DNA of 64,000 bases, taken from positions 41,076,072 through 41,140,071 of the forward strand of contig NC_088714.1 in assembly GCF_963576615.1 (NCBI RefSeq), read 5' to 3'. How positions within the stretch are numbered: position 1 is the stretch's first letter; every line of letters starts with the position of its first letter. The notes below the pieces were generated by a model. That model saw only the letters and a program-made list of their open reading frames with translations. It did no database searches and was not told where the DNA came from. Origin of the DNA: Watersipora subatra (lineage: Eukaryota > Bryozoa > Gymnolaemata > Cheilostomatida > Watersiporidae). Of the stretch, positions 1-12,090 are shown piece by piece. The translations under genes were made by a program, and so were the position numbers.

Positions 1-384
1 AGAATAGACTTCAGCAGGTAGGAGGCTAGATGACAGTGTTACTATATATGAATACATCAAGCTCAAAGGCTTGATTGAATGGCAGCAAACAATAGTATAG
101 TACACCAAGGAGATAATCATGGTACTGATATCATTGTTGGGTTTTGATAATAGGATCAGTTTTTGGAATTACTATTATTAAATATTGAACTAAACTGTTA
201 CAATTTCGTATCTTTTTTTTAATACACATTTACAAGTTTTTGCGCAGAACCTATGTTCAAATTTAAAAATGAATTTATTTTAATGCAATGGGTAACTAGG
301 CTACTTGAAGTATTTCTTGTAATTTTTGGGATTTGAAACAAATCAAAATGTTTGTGCCAGAATTGTTGTGCCAGAACTGCACAG
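1..384. other. no gene seen
   Basis: AT-rich sequence. No convincing reading frame, RNA gene or terminal repeat was recognised. Confidence 0.4.
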
Positions 385-1218
385 CAATGATATACAGCCC
401 CCCCCCCCCAAGGATAGCCGACGGCTAATATATGGGCGGGGTTTAATGATGGAGCTCTGTTAGGATTGTGCTAGCCTGAGTTTCGGAGCAAACACAACTC
501 TCGTGGGGCGGTCACGTTGCCTTGTTAGGTTTTGGAAAACACGACTCGCTGTTATCGTTTCATTAGCTCATTCAGTCAGTAGACCCCGTGGTTCACAATA
601 GCAAACCTTGAATTTCTACAATGTAGAGGTGATACCTAACCAAAATAATGGATCCATGCAAAATAAAACATTTCAAATTACTTACTTTTACTAATTTTAA
701 AATTGGTAAAGGTCGTAGCATATGCTTTAAGTTGAATATAATTTACCCGAAATTACCCGAAGAACGGCCTTATTTTTCTAGTTTTTGATTAATATTTTGC
801 CACCCCTAATATAAAATGACAAAGTCTTTCATCGTTGTCACATTGTTTTACCTGGCTAATAGGATGGAACAACAGGCAAAGCTGTGCAGTGTAGTTTTTA
901 TACTCAAAATTTAAATACAAAACCGAATTTGGGCTATTTTATGATTGTGGCTATTAATATCCCGAATGCTTGCGAATGGCAACTGTCTGATTATAATGGT
1001 GACAATATTGGGATACTATATTTATTTGACAACAAAATGAATTTAACATATAAGTAAAATAACCACTATAGTTCATAATATTTGTAAATTTACAAGGGGC
1101 TTTATTCAGCATATTTGTTTGTTCGGGTGCCGTGTTTGGGTTCATCCCAACAGAGCTCCATCATTAAACCCAGCCCATATGAGAGCCGTCAGCTATCCTT
1201 GGGGGCTGTATATTATTG
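385..1218. mobile_element. MITE with about 80-bp terminal inverted repeats
   Basis: The left end (385-465) and right end (about 1143-1218) are inverted copies. Both start near AATGATATACAGCCCCC, then share AAGGATAGCYGACGGCT and end at TTTAATGATGGAGCTCTGTT. Short palindromic relatives of the outermost 20 bp recur at 2291-2359, 2444-2480 and 2591-2619. No transposase is visible between the ends, so this is a non-autonomous element. The outer TATA/CAG junction would suit a TA target, but I cannot assign a superfamily. Confidence 0.75.
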
Positions 1219-2290
1219 ATCACAGTGATAAGATACTCTTGTAACGTACATTCATAAAATTGATGTTTAGATAAATGAGTTGGGAGAAAGTAGATAATCA
1301 AGCAGTAACCAGAAGAAAAGTAATGCAGATCTGAGCGAAACATTTGCTGTACACTCACGTTGTCAAATTTTAAAATTCACGCTAACTAAAACCGCTGACG
1401 TATATTTGGCAGTTATTTTTGTAGTAAAGTTTAGGGGCTCCATTCAAGTGTTCAAACCTGTCAAATTAGCTAGCAACAAGCCATGGCTGAATAGTTTATG
1501 ACTATAACAATAATGAATTTGGAGCAAGGTAAAGTGTTTAAACGTTGAAAACAAGTTTAAAAGTTACCCAAAATATTCGATTGAAAAAACAGTCTGGGCT
1601 AAACAGGCTTCACTAATTCACCAGCTAAACAGTTTGACTATTATATCGATGGCTTAGCTTTAAATGCCATTGTTGTCTTGTTTTAACAATGCAAAATAAG
1701 AACACGAGGTTTATCTTACCATACAAGCTACTATTTACGATACATTTAGCTATGCTGTAGGTATTAGCTAAATGGATGAACATGCCAGTGGCTGTGACTG
1801 GATGATGACTGCTAGTGACCATCTAAACTTATGAGAAAGTTTTATTCAAACACTCAACTAGCAAAGCATATATTTAAATAATAAACACTTAAAATTTGTT
1901 TTCAATAACAAACAAAAAAATATAATGTTTAAGCTGTGTTTTAGTTTACCTGGATAACGAGATAGACATATTTGAACGGATCTCAGATCACGCATGCGCG
2001 CATGTTACAGGAAACATCGTGGAGGCGTTTCGCTACAGTGCTTTATTGCACACGCTTGTCTACGGCGCTTTGTAACGTTCGATATGCGGCCCTCTATTCA
2101 GCGTAGATCTGATGTAAGCGTATGAGAGTGAATAACCAGCGCTACCAGCTGCAACATAATTCTATTCTTTGCAACAAGTACGCTAAAACTCTACTTAGTT
2201 TTAAAGGGCATAAGAGCTTCAAAAACTCAACCGAGATATTGTAGAGCGAAGCACCGGTATAAAGCCCTTCTAGCGTTGTCTACGGTTTTA
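1219..2290. other. no gene seen
   Basis: Mostly AT-rich. A GC-richer patch at about 1990-2160, starting with an alternating CGCATGCGCGCATG tract, stands out in base composition, but no coding exon was recognised. Confidence 0.35.
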
Positions 2291-2480
2291 CCAATGATAT
2301 ACAGCCCCCAGGGTGGGGGCTGATATGCCAATGATATACAGGGGGCTGTATATCATTGGTTTTACTAACAATTATTCTTAGTTTACTTTTTCATTTTTAA
2401 ATTGCATTATAGGTATATTACATGAACCGTCATTACCGTGACATCAATGATATACAGCCCCCAGGCTGTATATCATTGGT
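2291..2480. repeat. cluster of short palindromes of the CCAATGATATACAGC family
   Basis: Two units (2291-2359 and 2444-2480) are built from CCAATGATATACAGCCCCC facing its own reverse complement across very short loops. They look like minimal MITEs or end-to-end terminal repeats of the family seen at 385-1218. Confidence 0.65.
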
Positions 2481-2619
2481 GACATGATGTCAAGCGTCGT
2501 AGGTGATGTATAAAAGCTGTAGTAAAGTATAGAATTGGTTGAATTTATAATTAGTAACAAAGTCTCTGTTAAATATATAACTATGTATTACTAATGATAT
2601 ACAGCCCCCATGTGGGGGC

Positions 2620-5067
2620 CAGGGCTGTATTGTTCATTTTTAGGGTGCCTCTGCCAATATCTTGAGTAGCCCCTTAGGCAACTTGTGAGGGCTGTAGGCC
2701 CGAGCGGCTGGCGGGGTGGGTTTGAGAGGTGTGCAACGCCCTCCCGAATATCGAACAAATTTTACAGAACACACACAGAAACCCTACTTGAAAGCAGTTT
2801 TAATTGTATTATTGCAACTTATACAAGCAAGCATAATACTAAAAAGATTTCTCAAAAATCATGAAGATTGCTGTGTATCGCCTTCCATACGAATTGTTGA
2901 ATACATGTCATGTGGTATGTAAACTGGTGCCAGGGGTAAAAAAAGAAAAATATTATGACTATTGATTAAGATTTGATAATAAACTCTAAACAGCAAATCT
3001 ATAAATAAAATACTAAAGATTATTTAAAATTGAATATTAGAAGGTTTGTGATTCTGCTGAGAAGAAATAATGGTAGAACAATGAAACTAACTTAAAGGTT
3101 GACTTGCAACAAAATTCACATTACAGTTGTTTGGTATCAAAAGATTCACCATGTCTTACTCTGTTGTGTTGTAAGTGCACAATATATGGGAATGTGGTTA
3201 AAAGCTGTTAAAAGCTAAAAAACGAACAGTTAATCGCAGCCACACGAGACCGCCATAGTTTGGATTCGCTTTCCAAAACGGCTCAAATGGGACGTAGTTG
3301 TTACAGGATGGTTTCCGTTTACACTTTCATGCAATTTCATTCGTCGAAATATTTTCACAAATATACTTCACGCATTCAATAAAACCATGTCTATTGTTCT
3401 TACGCGTCTCTTTTATCGTCATTGTAATGCGGTCACTTTTAGCACTGATATCTTATAACTTACCGTAAAAAATCGTTAAACTTTTTAACCTTAGCTTGAA
3501 GAAGTACATATCATTGTCTGATAATCATGACGGGCCTGTTGGTTACCTGTGATAATCGAAAAGTGCTGCAAAAATTATTTTCGAAGTAGTGGGTCACATG
3601 ATCACATTACAACTTCATGATTAGTCCAAGCCGAAACGAAACTGTAAAGTAGTGAGCATTTATATTTGATACGGGGTCTTCGGTAAAACCCGAAGTGTTT
3701 GTCATAAACTAGTGCTACGATAAGTTTATATTGAACTTTTTATTGGCCTTTCAATTCACGTGAGAACATGCGTGACAAGACGATAACCAAACTGTAATGA
3801 ATACGTCAGATAAATAAAGAAATTCCAATGTACAGCGGCTTTTCGTTTTTGAGCTTTTAAGAGCTTGTAATCACATTTCTACGTATTTGGCACCTACAAC
3901 ACAACAGAGTAAGACATGGTGAATATTTTGATACCAAATAACTGTAATGTGAATTTTGTTGCAAGTCAACCTTTAAGCTATCTAGATCTATAATAAGAGC
4001 ACCAGTCACTGAGTGACTCAAAGTTCAATGTGATATCAGAGTTCTTTCCTAAAGAATATTTAAATTTGAAGACGGTAGACTTGGAATTTAACAAAGTTAG
4101 AGATTCTTCTCACGCCCTGGGTGATCAGGTTTGGTGCTGATGGTACTACCCTAACCCATGGATAAACATGTTCAACGAGTGGGCATAAAATAAAAACTAT
4201 GCAATAAATATTTCCATGCAAATATAGATAATAACATAGCTCACTAAACAAACAAATTATAGACATATAATACGTGACTAGAGCTTGTCAAGCAGATATT
4301 AAAAAAACACAAAATTACGAAAAGTTTAAATCAGCTGTTACGTGTATGCAGTCTCAGAAAATCCTGAATAGATTTCTTTGCAATGAAGTAGATGTTTTCA
4401 CGTAAAGATAGTGTAAAAAGAATTAGCGAGCATACTCGATATATGAGCAATAAGAAGAAAGCTCGCGGCAAATTCATTTTTTTCTTGAAAGTTTCAAGAC
4501 AGTTCTAAATACGTCTGCTTCACGCAGCGTCGATATAACAATAATAATAAAGAAAACATTTCAAATATCATTTGCAAATTGTAATCAGTCCAGTGACTAT
4601 CCACTATAGTCAGAATATTTCGTAAAACTGCAATAAGGCTAGTAAAGCCAACCAAGAATTACTCTACATGATCCCGTAAGTAATTGGCTTCCCATAACTA
4701 TCAAAATATTCATCTTAAGTGGAAGTAAATGCTTTGAAGACCAGAATGTATGGTCAAAATCAAAACTCTTCGTCAGTTCAACAGCGTATAGCATATTTAA
4801 ACTTAATCGTTATTATTAAATATGTGAATCAAGAACAGACAAAACCGAAACGTCTGTTTTCCGTTTCCTTCTCAGCAGTAAAAATTGGATTCGTTGGATT
4901 TGCAACCACTAGTAATATTCTGAAAACGGGCTCTGCACGATACGTTCGCACCTTTCGTCCGAACATTGTCGACACTAAACAACAAGAAAATCACCATTTG
5001 GCCGTTCTGGGTGCTGAAATTTTGCCTCTGCACAGCAGAGGCTGCCTCATAGAACAATGCGGCCCTG
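2620..5067. mobile_element. non-autonomous hAT element
   Basis: Ends read CAGGGCTGTATTGTTC (from 2620) and the inverse GAACAATGCGGCCCTG (ending 5067), flanked by a 7/8-matching 8-bp duplication. CAG ends with an 8-bp duplication define hAT elements. The left 150 bp resembles, in inverse orientation, the end of the hAT remnant at 42270-43139, so both belong to one family. I see no transposase. A 126-codon open stretch at 4719-5096 runs into the terminus and matches nothing I know. A TTAA-type MITE is nested at 3096-3972. Confidence 0.65.
3092..3976. mobile_element. piggyBac-type (TTAA) MITE nested in hAT
   Basis: TTAA at 3092-3095 and 3973-3976 bracket inverted repeats of roughly 80 bp that begin AGGTTGACTTGCAACAAAAT and close with the reverse complement ending at 3972. 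The perfect TTAA boundaries are the hallmark of piggyBac-type transposition. The interior has no recognisable ORF. Confidence 0.7.
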
Positions 5068-5410
5068 GTGGTGGCTGTATATCATTGGTATTATTCTAGC
5101 ACCAGTAGTGTAGAACTAGAACCTGATTGACTAGGATCATTATTTGGTTAAACTAAGCACTCTTGAACACGGTGCTTAAAGGAGTTTTGGGCTTCAGAGT
5201 TAATGCGCCTGCCAAAACACTCCTAGGCTATTCATCACATCGTGTACGCTGCCATACATCAAGATTAGATTTTTCAACGCGCATTGCGCGTTAATAAAAT
5301 GTTGGGAACACAATTGCAACTTGAAAAGTTTTTAGATTGATTTTCATGCCATGTCTTAAAAATTCATTGGTACTAGGCGCAGGTATGTTTGACAAAATTT
5401 GCATATCTAT

Positions 5411-6301
5411 GGCGCCTTACAGTGCCTTGCGTTCTGTGTTCACAACTTGAGTTGTACAATTCGAGCTGCACAACTCGAGTTGTGAACATGCAACGCGAGT
5501 TTGTAAAAGTAAGGTGCAATATATTGACATTACGGTAGCATAACCGTAGATCTGGTTATATTAACAATGGTATATCAATAGGCACCCGTTAGCTAATAGA
5601 AATTAAACTATGTATGGATGTACTGTAAAACCAGAGCCAATGGCAAATTATAGTGTCACAAGTTTGCAACTCGAGTTGTACAACTCGAGTTACACAACTC
5701 GAGTTCATCAAAAATCCAAGCCCAGTTCTCTCAACAGCAACTCGAGTTTAACAACTCGGTTTGAAAACATGGAACGCGAAGCACTTTGGGGGCATTGTAC
5801 TAAACAATTCATCATTTCATTTTCTCTAGCTATAATTTCTATACGGAATTTTTTTTTGTGCATCATTAAACACCGTTGATATAATTTTTATGTTTGTTCA
5901 TTTTTGGTGTTCATTTAGTTTCTTGTCATGTTCTAGAAAGATAACTCTTTTTTTCATTTGAAAAAGAAGTGGCCCAGCTCCCTCTTGGATCGTTTTTTAG
6001 ATTGCTTTTTACATTCTACAATTGTTTTTGTCTCTTTATATTTATAGAAATAAATATGCGCAAGTATCGCCAATATATATAATTTAAATATGTATATATA
6101 TTTAAAATATTATTATTAAATTTCTGCAAATGTTCTGTAAATGAGACACCCCAATTACTCACTTTGCTTTTTTTACAAACCGTGTTAGTTTTGCGTAACA
6201 CAACTCGAGTTCATCAAACGCCCAGGCCGAGTTCTTTAAACAGCAACTCTAGTTGTACAACTCGAGTTGCGAACACGCAACGCGAGGCACTGTAAGGCGC
6301 C
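5411..6301. mobile_element. MITE with CAACTCGAGTTG palindrome arrays
   Basis: Inverted ends read GGCGCCTTACAGTGCC (from 5411) and GGCACTGTAAGGCGCC (ending 6301), each continuing into a GCGTT...GTTC block. Just inside both ends, and again at about 5670-5770, palindromic motifs of the type CAACTCGAGTTG recur. The flanks read TAT and ATA. An 89-codon open stretch at 5610-5879 has no recognisable homology. Superfamily unknown. Confidence 0.7.
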
Positions 6302-7688
6302 ATACATATTTAAATTGATACTAGTTTTGTGTTATGACTGCAAAATTCGGGGATTCTTCCTCGGGAAATTTTTTAGTGTAACTAGTCAAAATGGTGCAAA
6401 TCTAGCACACTTGGCTCCTGATGGGGCACATGTTCTAACAGCAAATTTGACATTATAAACATCTTTTCTAAATATAAAACTGTTTATTGAAATTGTCTTT
6501 AACAACGCTTATCCAAAATATAATGTGAATAAAAGCTGCTAAAGGGGTTGGCCACAGCTAGCATGAGGTAGAATTATCACCAGGTACAATGCTGAATGGT
6601 GTAGGAGACCAATAGTCTACTATGAAATAATTTAATTAAATAATATTGTGAAATTAAAAAGTAAAATTAATAGAGCACCATGTTAAAAATAATTTCCTTA
6701 TACTATATTCTTTAATATTGAGCAAGTAGTAGATTTAAGTTTGAGCTATGCATGTTACATGCATAGCTCAAACTTAAATTCATTTCTATGAACAAAATTT
6801 TTAGTACATAAGCATTAATTTGCATATCTTCTACTACTAAAAAAATTCAACCATGCACAATTGTCTCTGTATGAAATGCTTGGAAGCATTTCTTTCGGTA
6901 GAGTCCAACGCTATAACGTTACTGTGCGAGCTACCATAACGATCATTTTTCTCTGTATATTCCAAGTATACTAAAAGTCTAAAAAGTTGACATCACTTCT
7001 ATCATCTGAATTATTTTTATTCTGACCAGACAAAAAATCCCTAACGATCGCAGGATCAAATAATTTTTTATTTTACCGTTTTGAAAGTCAAGCCGATTTT
7101 GACTGGGTTTTCTAACTTTTATTCCTTTCCAAGGAGGCGCGATTTCTTTAGCTTTTAGCACAAAGCAACACCTCTCAGATAATCGTTTCATATTGTAATT
7201 CATCGACTAATATCTCGTTGATGATATTTAAAACTTTCTAGCATTCATATCTTTTGTTTAACGTTACTAGACGACAGCTTTATAAACGTCTACCGAAAGC
7301 GACATAAATGTCGTTTCTCCACGCAACCGATAAACGACATTTTGGTCGTTTTGCCAGCCAAAGGGTTAAAATCAAGCAAAAAGGGCGTGAATTCCGGGAT
7401 TTTGAGCCTCAAAAAATGGTACTGCCATGGCAATAGCTGCAATATAAGAGGATACGGCCCTGATTATGAAGGGCCATTCTTTGGTCCATTCGGGTTTTAA
7501 TTCTTATGCGCACTTGACTTTTTTGGACATGACTGAATGGTGGATAGAATCTCGCAACTTAAAAACAAGAAATTGTTAGGGCCATATGAAATGCTCACCC
7601 AAAGGGCTATATATATAAATCTGCTTGGACCTTGGTGGCGTGGAAGCCTACGACAAACAAATGTTTTGAAATGGTCGAGTGTCTAGTT
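6302..7688. other. no gene; hairpin and a possible TTAA-element end
   Basis: A perfect hairpin lies at 6733-6779. At 7355-7370 a GCCAGCCAAAGGG/TTAA junction resembles the right end of the piggyBac-type MITE at 50756-51427, but I found no matching left end. No exon was recognised. Confidence 0.35.
6733..6779. repeat. perfect 22-bp hairpin, 3-nt loop
   Basis: 6733-6754 (centred on TTTGAGCTATGCATG) is the exact reverse complement of 6758-6779, with loop TTA. Function unknown; it may be a collapsed MITE. Confidence 0.85.
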
Positions 7689-8948
7689 CAGGGGTGTCAA
7701 AGTCATTTTCACCGAGGGCCACATCAGTGTAATGGCTGTCCTCAAAGGGCCAGATGTGACTTATGATTGTAACGAAATGTAATCGAATAATGCAAAATAA
7801 CTTTAACTAGTCTTTGATATTAAATAACTCTCACTTTATTACATAAAGTTGCAAACAGAACAGTTGCACAGCAAAACATGCAGAACACTTGTTTTCGAAT
7901 AAAAATCAGAAAAATTAGACAATACCCATTAACATGGTCATACTTTCAGTAAAATCAAAAAATTATGAGCTGCTAAGAACATGAATTTGTTTGCATACAC
8001 ACATTAAACTTGCAAACACTAAATGATTGCAATAGCAGCAACACAAAATCAATATGTAAGCAGCAAAAAACAAAAAATTATTTGTTATTTGCTGAAACAA
8101 AGTTAGATTTGCACCAAGGAAATTGCAAAATATACTAAAATTTTGACTAAAATTACTTACCGGTATTTATTGCATACAATACAAAGTTATGAATATTATT
8201 TATACATGTACAGTTAGTCATGAACATGAAAATCACGAAACTGTTATTTCGAATTTTTCCTCGCGAGTATTATCCTTCAAAGCATAGCAAATCTACATCC
8301 CAATATAACTCAAACTGTCATAAACATGTTTCAAATAATAAAAATATGTTGAGTAACTCTGTTCTTGACTTTTCAGACTTCAGGGGCAGCTCTAAGAATC
8401 AATATGATCCTATCGAGATTGAATGATAATTTTAGTCTGACTACGGCTGACAGCCTAAAAAGAGCATTTTTATTCGAGCATAACGATTCAAATTGACAAA
8501 ATTAAAAGTTAGTAAGAACTTTGAAACATTAAAAATAATGCTTCGATTTGATTTATGCAGTCTTTCACTGTCTTATCCCATCTGAATCTGCATATTCACT
8601 TCTGGAGTTGAAAAAAGTTCATCGCGAACGATACATTTTAAAGTGACTGCGATGATTTTCAGTTTAGCTAGATGCCGCAACGGGTGTCGTATTTTAGATA
8701 TAGCTTTTGCCAGAGAAATCATAGAGGCATATTTGTGCGTTTGTTTGATTAGCCAGAAAATTTGATTTCTGACTAGTCAAAATTATTTTTATGTAATTTA
8801 AAAATAACGATGCAAGGAATAGATAAATTTCAGAGGCAAGATAACTCATGTTGGGTGCCTAGCAACGTCATAAATATGGGAGTTAACTCCGAGTAGTTAG
8901 ACGTGCCGGGCCACATGTGACCCGCGTGCCATGTGTTTGACACCTGTA
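7689..8948. mobile_element. non-autonomous hAT (CAGGGGTGTCAAA-type ends)
   Basis: The left end is CAGGGGTGTCAAAGTCATTT followed by ACCGAGGGCCACAT. The right end carries GGGCCACATGTG...TTTGACACCTG. This terminal sequence is typical of widespread hAT/Charlie-like elements in animals. A perfect 8-bp duplication, GTCTAGTT, lies at 7681-7688 and 8949-8956. The interior is AT-rich and shows no transposase; the 68-codon frame at 8220-8426 is not recognisable. Confidence 0.85.
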
Positions 8949-8956
8949 GTCTAGTT

Positions 8957-10140
8957 CAAAGGCCATAAAATTACCGAACGATAATTCTATGCACGAAGCC
9001 ATAAAAATGTGTCTTTGGCGATACAGCGAGTCTTTCGTTATCATTAGATTACGCGCATCGCGTTAATGCTATAGCGACTGGTAAATAAATGGCTTGGTAT
9101 TTTGTTCTAGAGCACAAAACATAAATCCGGGAGTTTAACGGGAGGTTTTATTTTTGTGGGAGGGTAATCTCAATTCCGGGAGGGTCCCGCAAAATCCGGG
9201 AGAGTTGACAGCTCTGGGTCAACTGTATGGTCAAATATGTATGCTGACAACTTTTTTCATTTCCAACAGCCGGCAACACTTTGGTGCACAGCTCAGCACA
9301 CAGATTTGGCTGTAGTTATCGCCTGTTGTGTGGAGAATTTCAAGACTAAAAGTATGGCAATGACATTATTTGAAACTCAGAGACTACTAAATTTGGTTTT
9401 TTTAGATAATGTAATTAAACAAAGTTGGTGATATCATATTTGCGCCACAGAGAGGGGAGGCTACTATTAGATACAAAACTCCAATTAAGCACTGCTGCAA
9501 CTGCATCGATGTACAAATACAGTGTAAATTTCTAAAATAATAGAAAATACTGTAAGAAATTTCTTACTGTATGCACAGGAACCTAACATTACACACCCAT
9601 ACTGTAAGGATCGTTTCTAAATTATCAATTAGAAAAGATTGTCATTAGGGTAAATGAATGACCTTGCATATATTAAGCAGAGTTTACACTTTCTTTTGGT
9701 TTTCATGTCAAGATTTACAAAAGGAGATTAACTGCACTTAACTCTAATCATTTTCTCAATCTTCATTATAACCAGCCGGATCTTAGTACCCATTCAGATC
9801 TGTACCCATTCGGGGAATGAGTACAGACATGTGAGATGTGCATGTGAGAGCTTTTTTGAGCTGTAAGAACACATTCCTTTTAGACAGTCTGGCTTAGTAC
9901 ATTTGCGATATACAATTTAAAACAGAAATGGAGATGGAACTTGCAGTAATGTGAATCAATGTTCAGATTACAGCTTTATGGAAGTAAAGTGTCATCTGTA
10001 AAGTATAATCCAATATCAAGTTTTTCTACCTCATCAGATGCATTTGGTTCAGTACTGTACAAGTGAATGAAGAAAGAATGTAAGCCAAATCTCTGACTTT
10101 ACCTTAAAATTGTCCTAGATAAAACAGTTAGTCCACCACA
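8957..10140. other. no gene; probable hAT terminus at 9205-9217
   Basis: GGGAGAGTTGACAGCTCTG ending at 9217 resembles the right end of a hAT element, but no partner end was found. The rest is AT-rich and holds no recognised exon. Confidence 0.3.
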
Positions 10141-10149
10141 CAAACTTCA

Positions 10150-11140
10150 TCTTCTCCTGGTTTTGGTTCCATTTACGATCATTTGGGCTGGAATGTCAGG
10201 TGTCGCCTCCAGGTAAAGCCTGATATATTTGTATCATACAATGCTTCATTAAGCAGTCGTTGTTTGGTGGAATAGCATTCTATGCAGCCCCTCCATTGAC
10301 GGGATCCTATCGTGTATCATTGACCAATGCTGTGGAGGCTTCCTAAGGTTTGCAAAAACATCTGCGTCTCAGCAAGTTTCTCTTTAGAAATATTAAAATG
10401 ATCACCAGATATTTTGTGAGTCAGCTAACCTGTGGTTTGAACGGAGCTGGTACATTTTTCTGGCTTTCGCCATTGAAACTACTGACACTGTCAAAACTTA
10501 TTATTGCGTATAGATATGGTGAGGCACTGTTGAATTCACAGACAAAATGTGCAGCCATCTCGTTGATATCAACTATCCAACACGCCTTTGACCCTACTCC
10601 AATTGCTGAGCCAAGCTAGACAGGTATTTCATTTGACCAGCTCTGAGTGATCACTGCTACATCTGTGTCAGGACATTTTATGACTTAAGTCATATTCATG
10701 CAGGGTTGCATGGTGAGTTGAAGGTCTCCTTAATGGTGCGAGCTGACTCAGCTTGGCTGATTGAGGTTGGATCCTGATGCTAATGAATTCACACACCCGT
10801 CTGCTGGTAATGAAAACATTCAGGGTCTGAAGCTGACTAGGTGCAAACTGGTTGAAGATGAATCCTTCCATTGTAGAATAATTCTTCCACTGTTGAGACA
10901 TGTGTGTTGTATGACCTTAGAAACTTCATTTAAGTGAGATATATTCGTAATTGAAGGGTAGTTTGACTTTCTATCTTGAAAAAGTTGTACTATATGTGTC
11001 TGACAGCAGGCATCAGTAACAGCGCCTGTGTCTGGCAAGTATTGGAATACATTTGAGAAGGTATAGTACTCATGCGGTACAAGGAGTTTTAACAATCCAA
11101 CAGGAAGTTTGTCAGAATTGATGCTCTTACTCGGGTTCAA
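10150..11140 (-). pseudogene. decayed ORF of a TE-associated family (PDTDVAV motif)
   Basis: Reading the minus strand and stepping across frameshifts and stops gives CPDTDVAVITQ near 10680, then a GVGSKACW-IVDINEMA stretch, then an LYAIISFDSVSSFNG stretch at about 10480. This order (SPDTDVxVI, G-G-K-W-I, ALPGxHAFTGCDSxSxF) is what I recall from long uncharacterised proteins that travel with animal transposons. At least three in-frame stops and one frame change show it is dead. The open frame 10820-11140 may be its upstream part but is not recognisable alone. Confidence 0.4.
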
Positions 11141-11742
11141 TCCTTTCAGCTAGTTAATTATACCAAGAGGTATTATAACAATATCATTATGAAGAAAGTT
11201 AGGCTGACGATTTGATAACCTGATCCCATTATCAATAATAAAAAAGGTTAAATAATGTTAGAAGTTAAATGGAGAATAATTATTTAAGAAGGTTTGCAAC
11301 ATTTTTTGTTTTAGTTGAGCCATTTTGCTCGCCGCATTTGTTCATTTTCTTCATTGCAATTGAATTACCTCTCTTACTGGAACTGAATTTAAATCGAGGT
11401 TTGTCCCGACTCTGAGTTTTTGCTGATGGAATTATTGATAGAGGCATTTTTATTTTTGTTAACCGTCTTTCTGCATAGCTTACACTAAGCATCAAGTTTT
11501 GCTGATTCAAATATGGCCAGTAAAGTTTAATTACTTTATACCGTTAGCTCGTATGGTTGGTCTAATAATCATATTGCTAGTTTTAGCTCTACACATGATG
11601 TAATATCTTTCTAGCAGTAGACAGATCATTTTGCAACTGATTTCAGACGTTATTCAGCTTCAGACAGTACTATACAGCTGAGTCAATAGTTAGTTCGAAA
11701 ACATGGCTATTTTTACTATAATAAGAGCCAGGTCTGTCCTGT
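11141..11742. other. no gene seen
   Basis: AT-rich flank of the LTR element. The 76-codon minus-strand frame at 11280-11510 has no recognisable features. Confidence 0.3.
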
Positions 11743-11747
11743 GCATC

Positions 11748-11923
11748 TATTATAATGTGGAGTTTCCTCAAGGTGGTTTTATTGTATGAATGTTGACAAG
11801 GATAATTCAAGACGACTGCTTAGCTAGGCTGCTTGATCAGTACTGATGAGTCATAAAGATAACATCAGCTAGACCACCCATAACATTGCTTCAAGGTCAC
11901 ACATACTTAGTACACATACAACA
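11748..11923 (-). repeat. 3' LTR (176 bp)
   Basis: 98.9% identical to 16133-16308. In element orientation it begins TGTTGTATGTG and ends TTATAATA, so the 3' edge does not carry the usual CA. The boundary is nevertheless fixed by the 5-bp duplication. Confidence 0.95.
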
Positions 11924-11941
11924 CGCTCCTTTTTGGGAGGA
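11924..11941 (-). promoter_or_regulatory. polypurine tract
   Basis: In element orientation, CCTCCCAAAAAGGAGCG lies directly against the 3' LTR. Its purine run AAAAAGGAG is in the expected place for plus-strand priming. Confidence 0.65.
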
Positions 11942-12090
11942 CAGTAAAACAAAACTTAAAATGTCAGTGAATACAAAAGCATAAAAATAGAAAATGTTTA
12001 TAATAGAGTTTGGAGCTGAGTTAACTAAAATGTATGTCGGTGGATGCAGCTTACTAAGCGAGGTTAATGTTACATGCTCAATTTTTAAAA

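Larger units (their letters stand above)
2591..5088. mobile_element. short GGGGG-palindrome MITE split by a hAT insertion
   Basis: 2591-2619 holds the left half (CTAATGATATACAGCCCCC, then GTGGGGGC) and 5076-5088 holds the right half (TGTATATCATTGG). Removing 2620-5075 leaves a compact palindrome of the same kind as those at 2291-2480. The 8-bp copies beside the insert, GTGGGGGC (2612-2619) and GTGGTGGC (5068-5075), match at 7 of 8 positions, as expected for an aged hAT target duplication. Confidence 0.65.

Noticed and set aside
954..1822. Several 60-65-codon minus-strand ORFs
   Set aside because: Short, AT-driven, no homology, no splice context.
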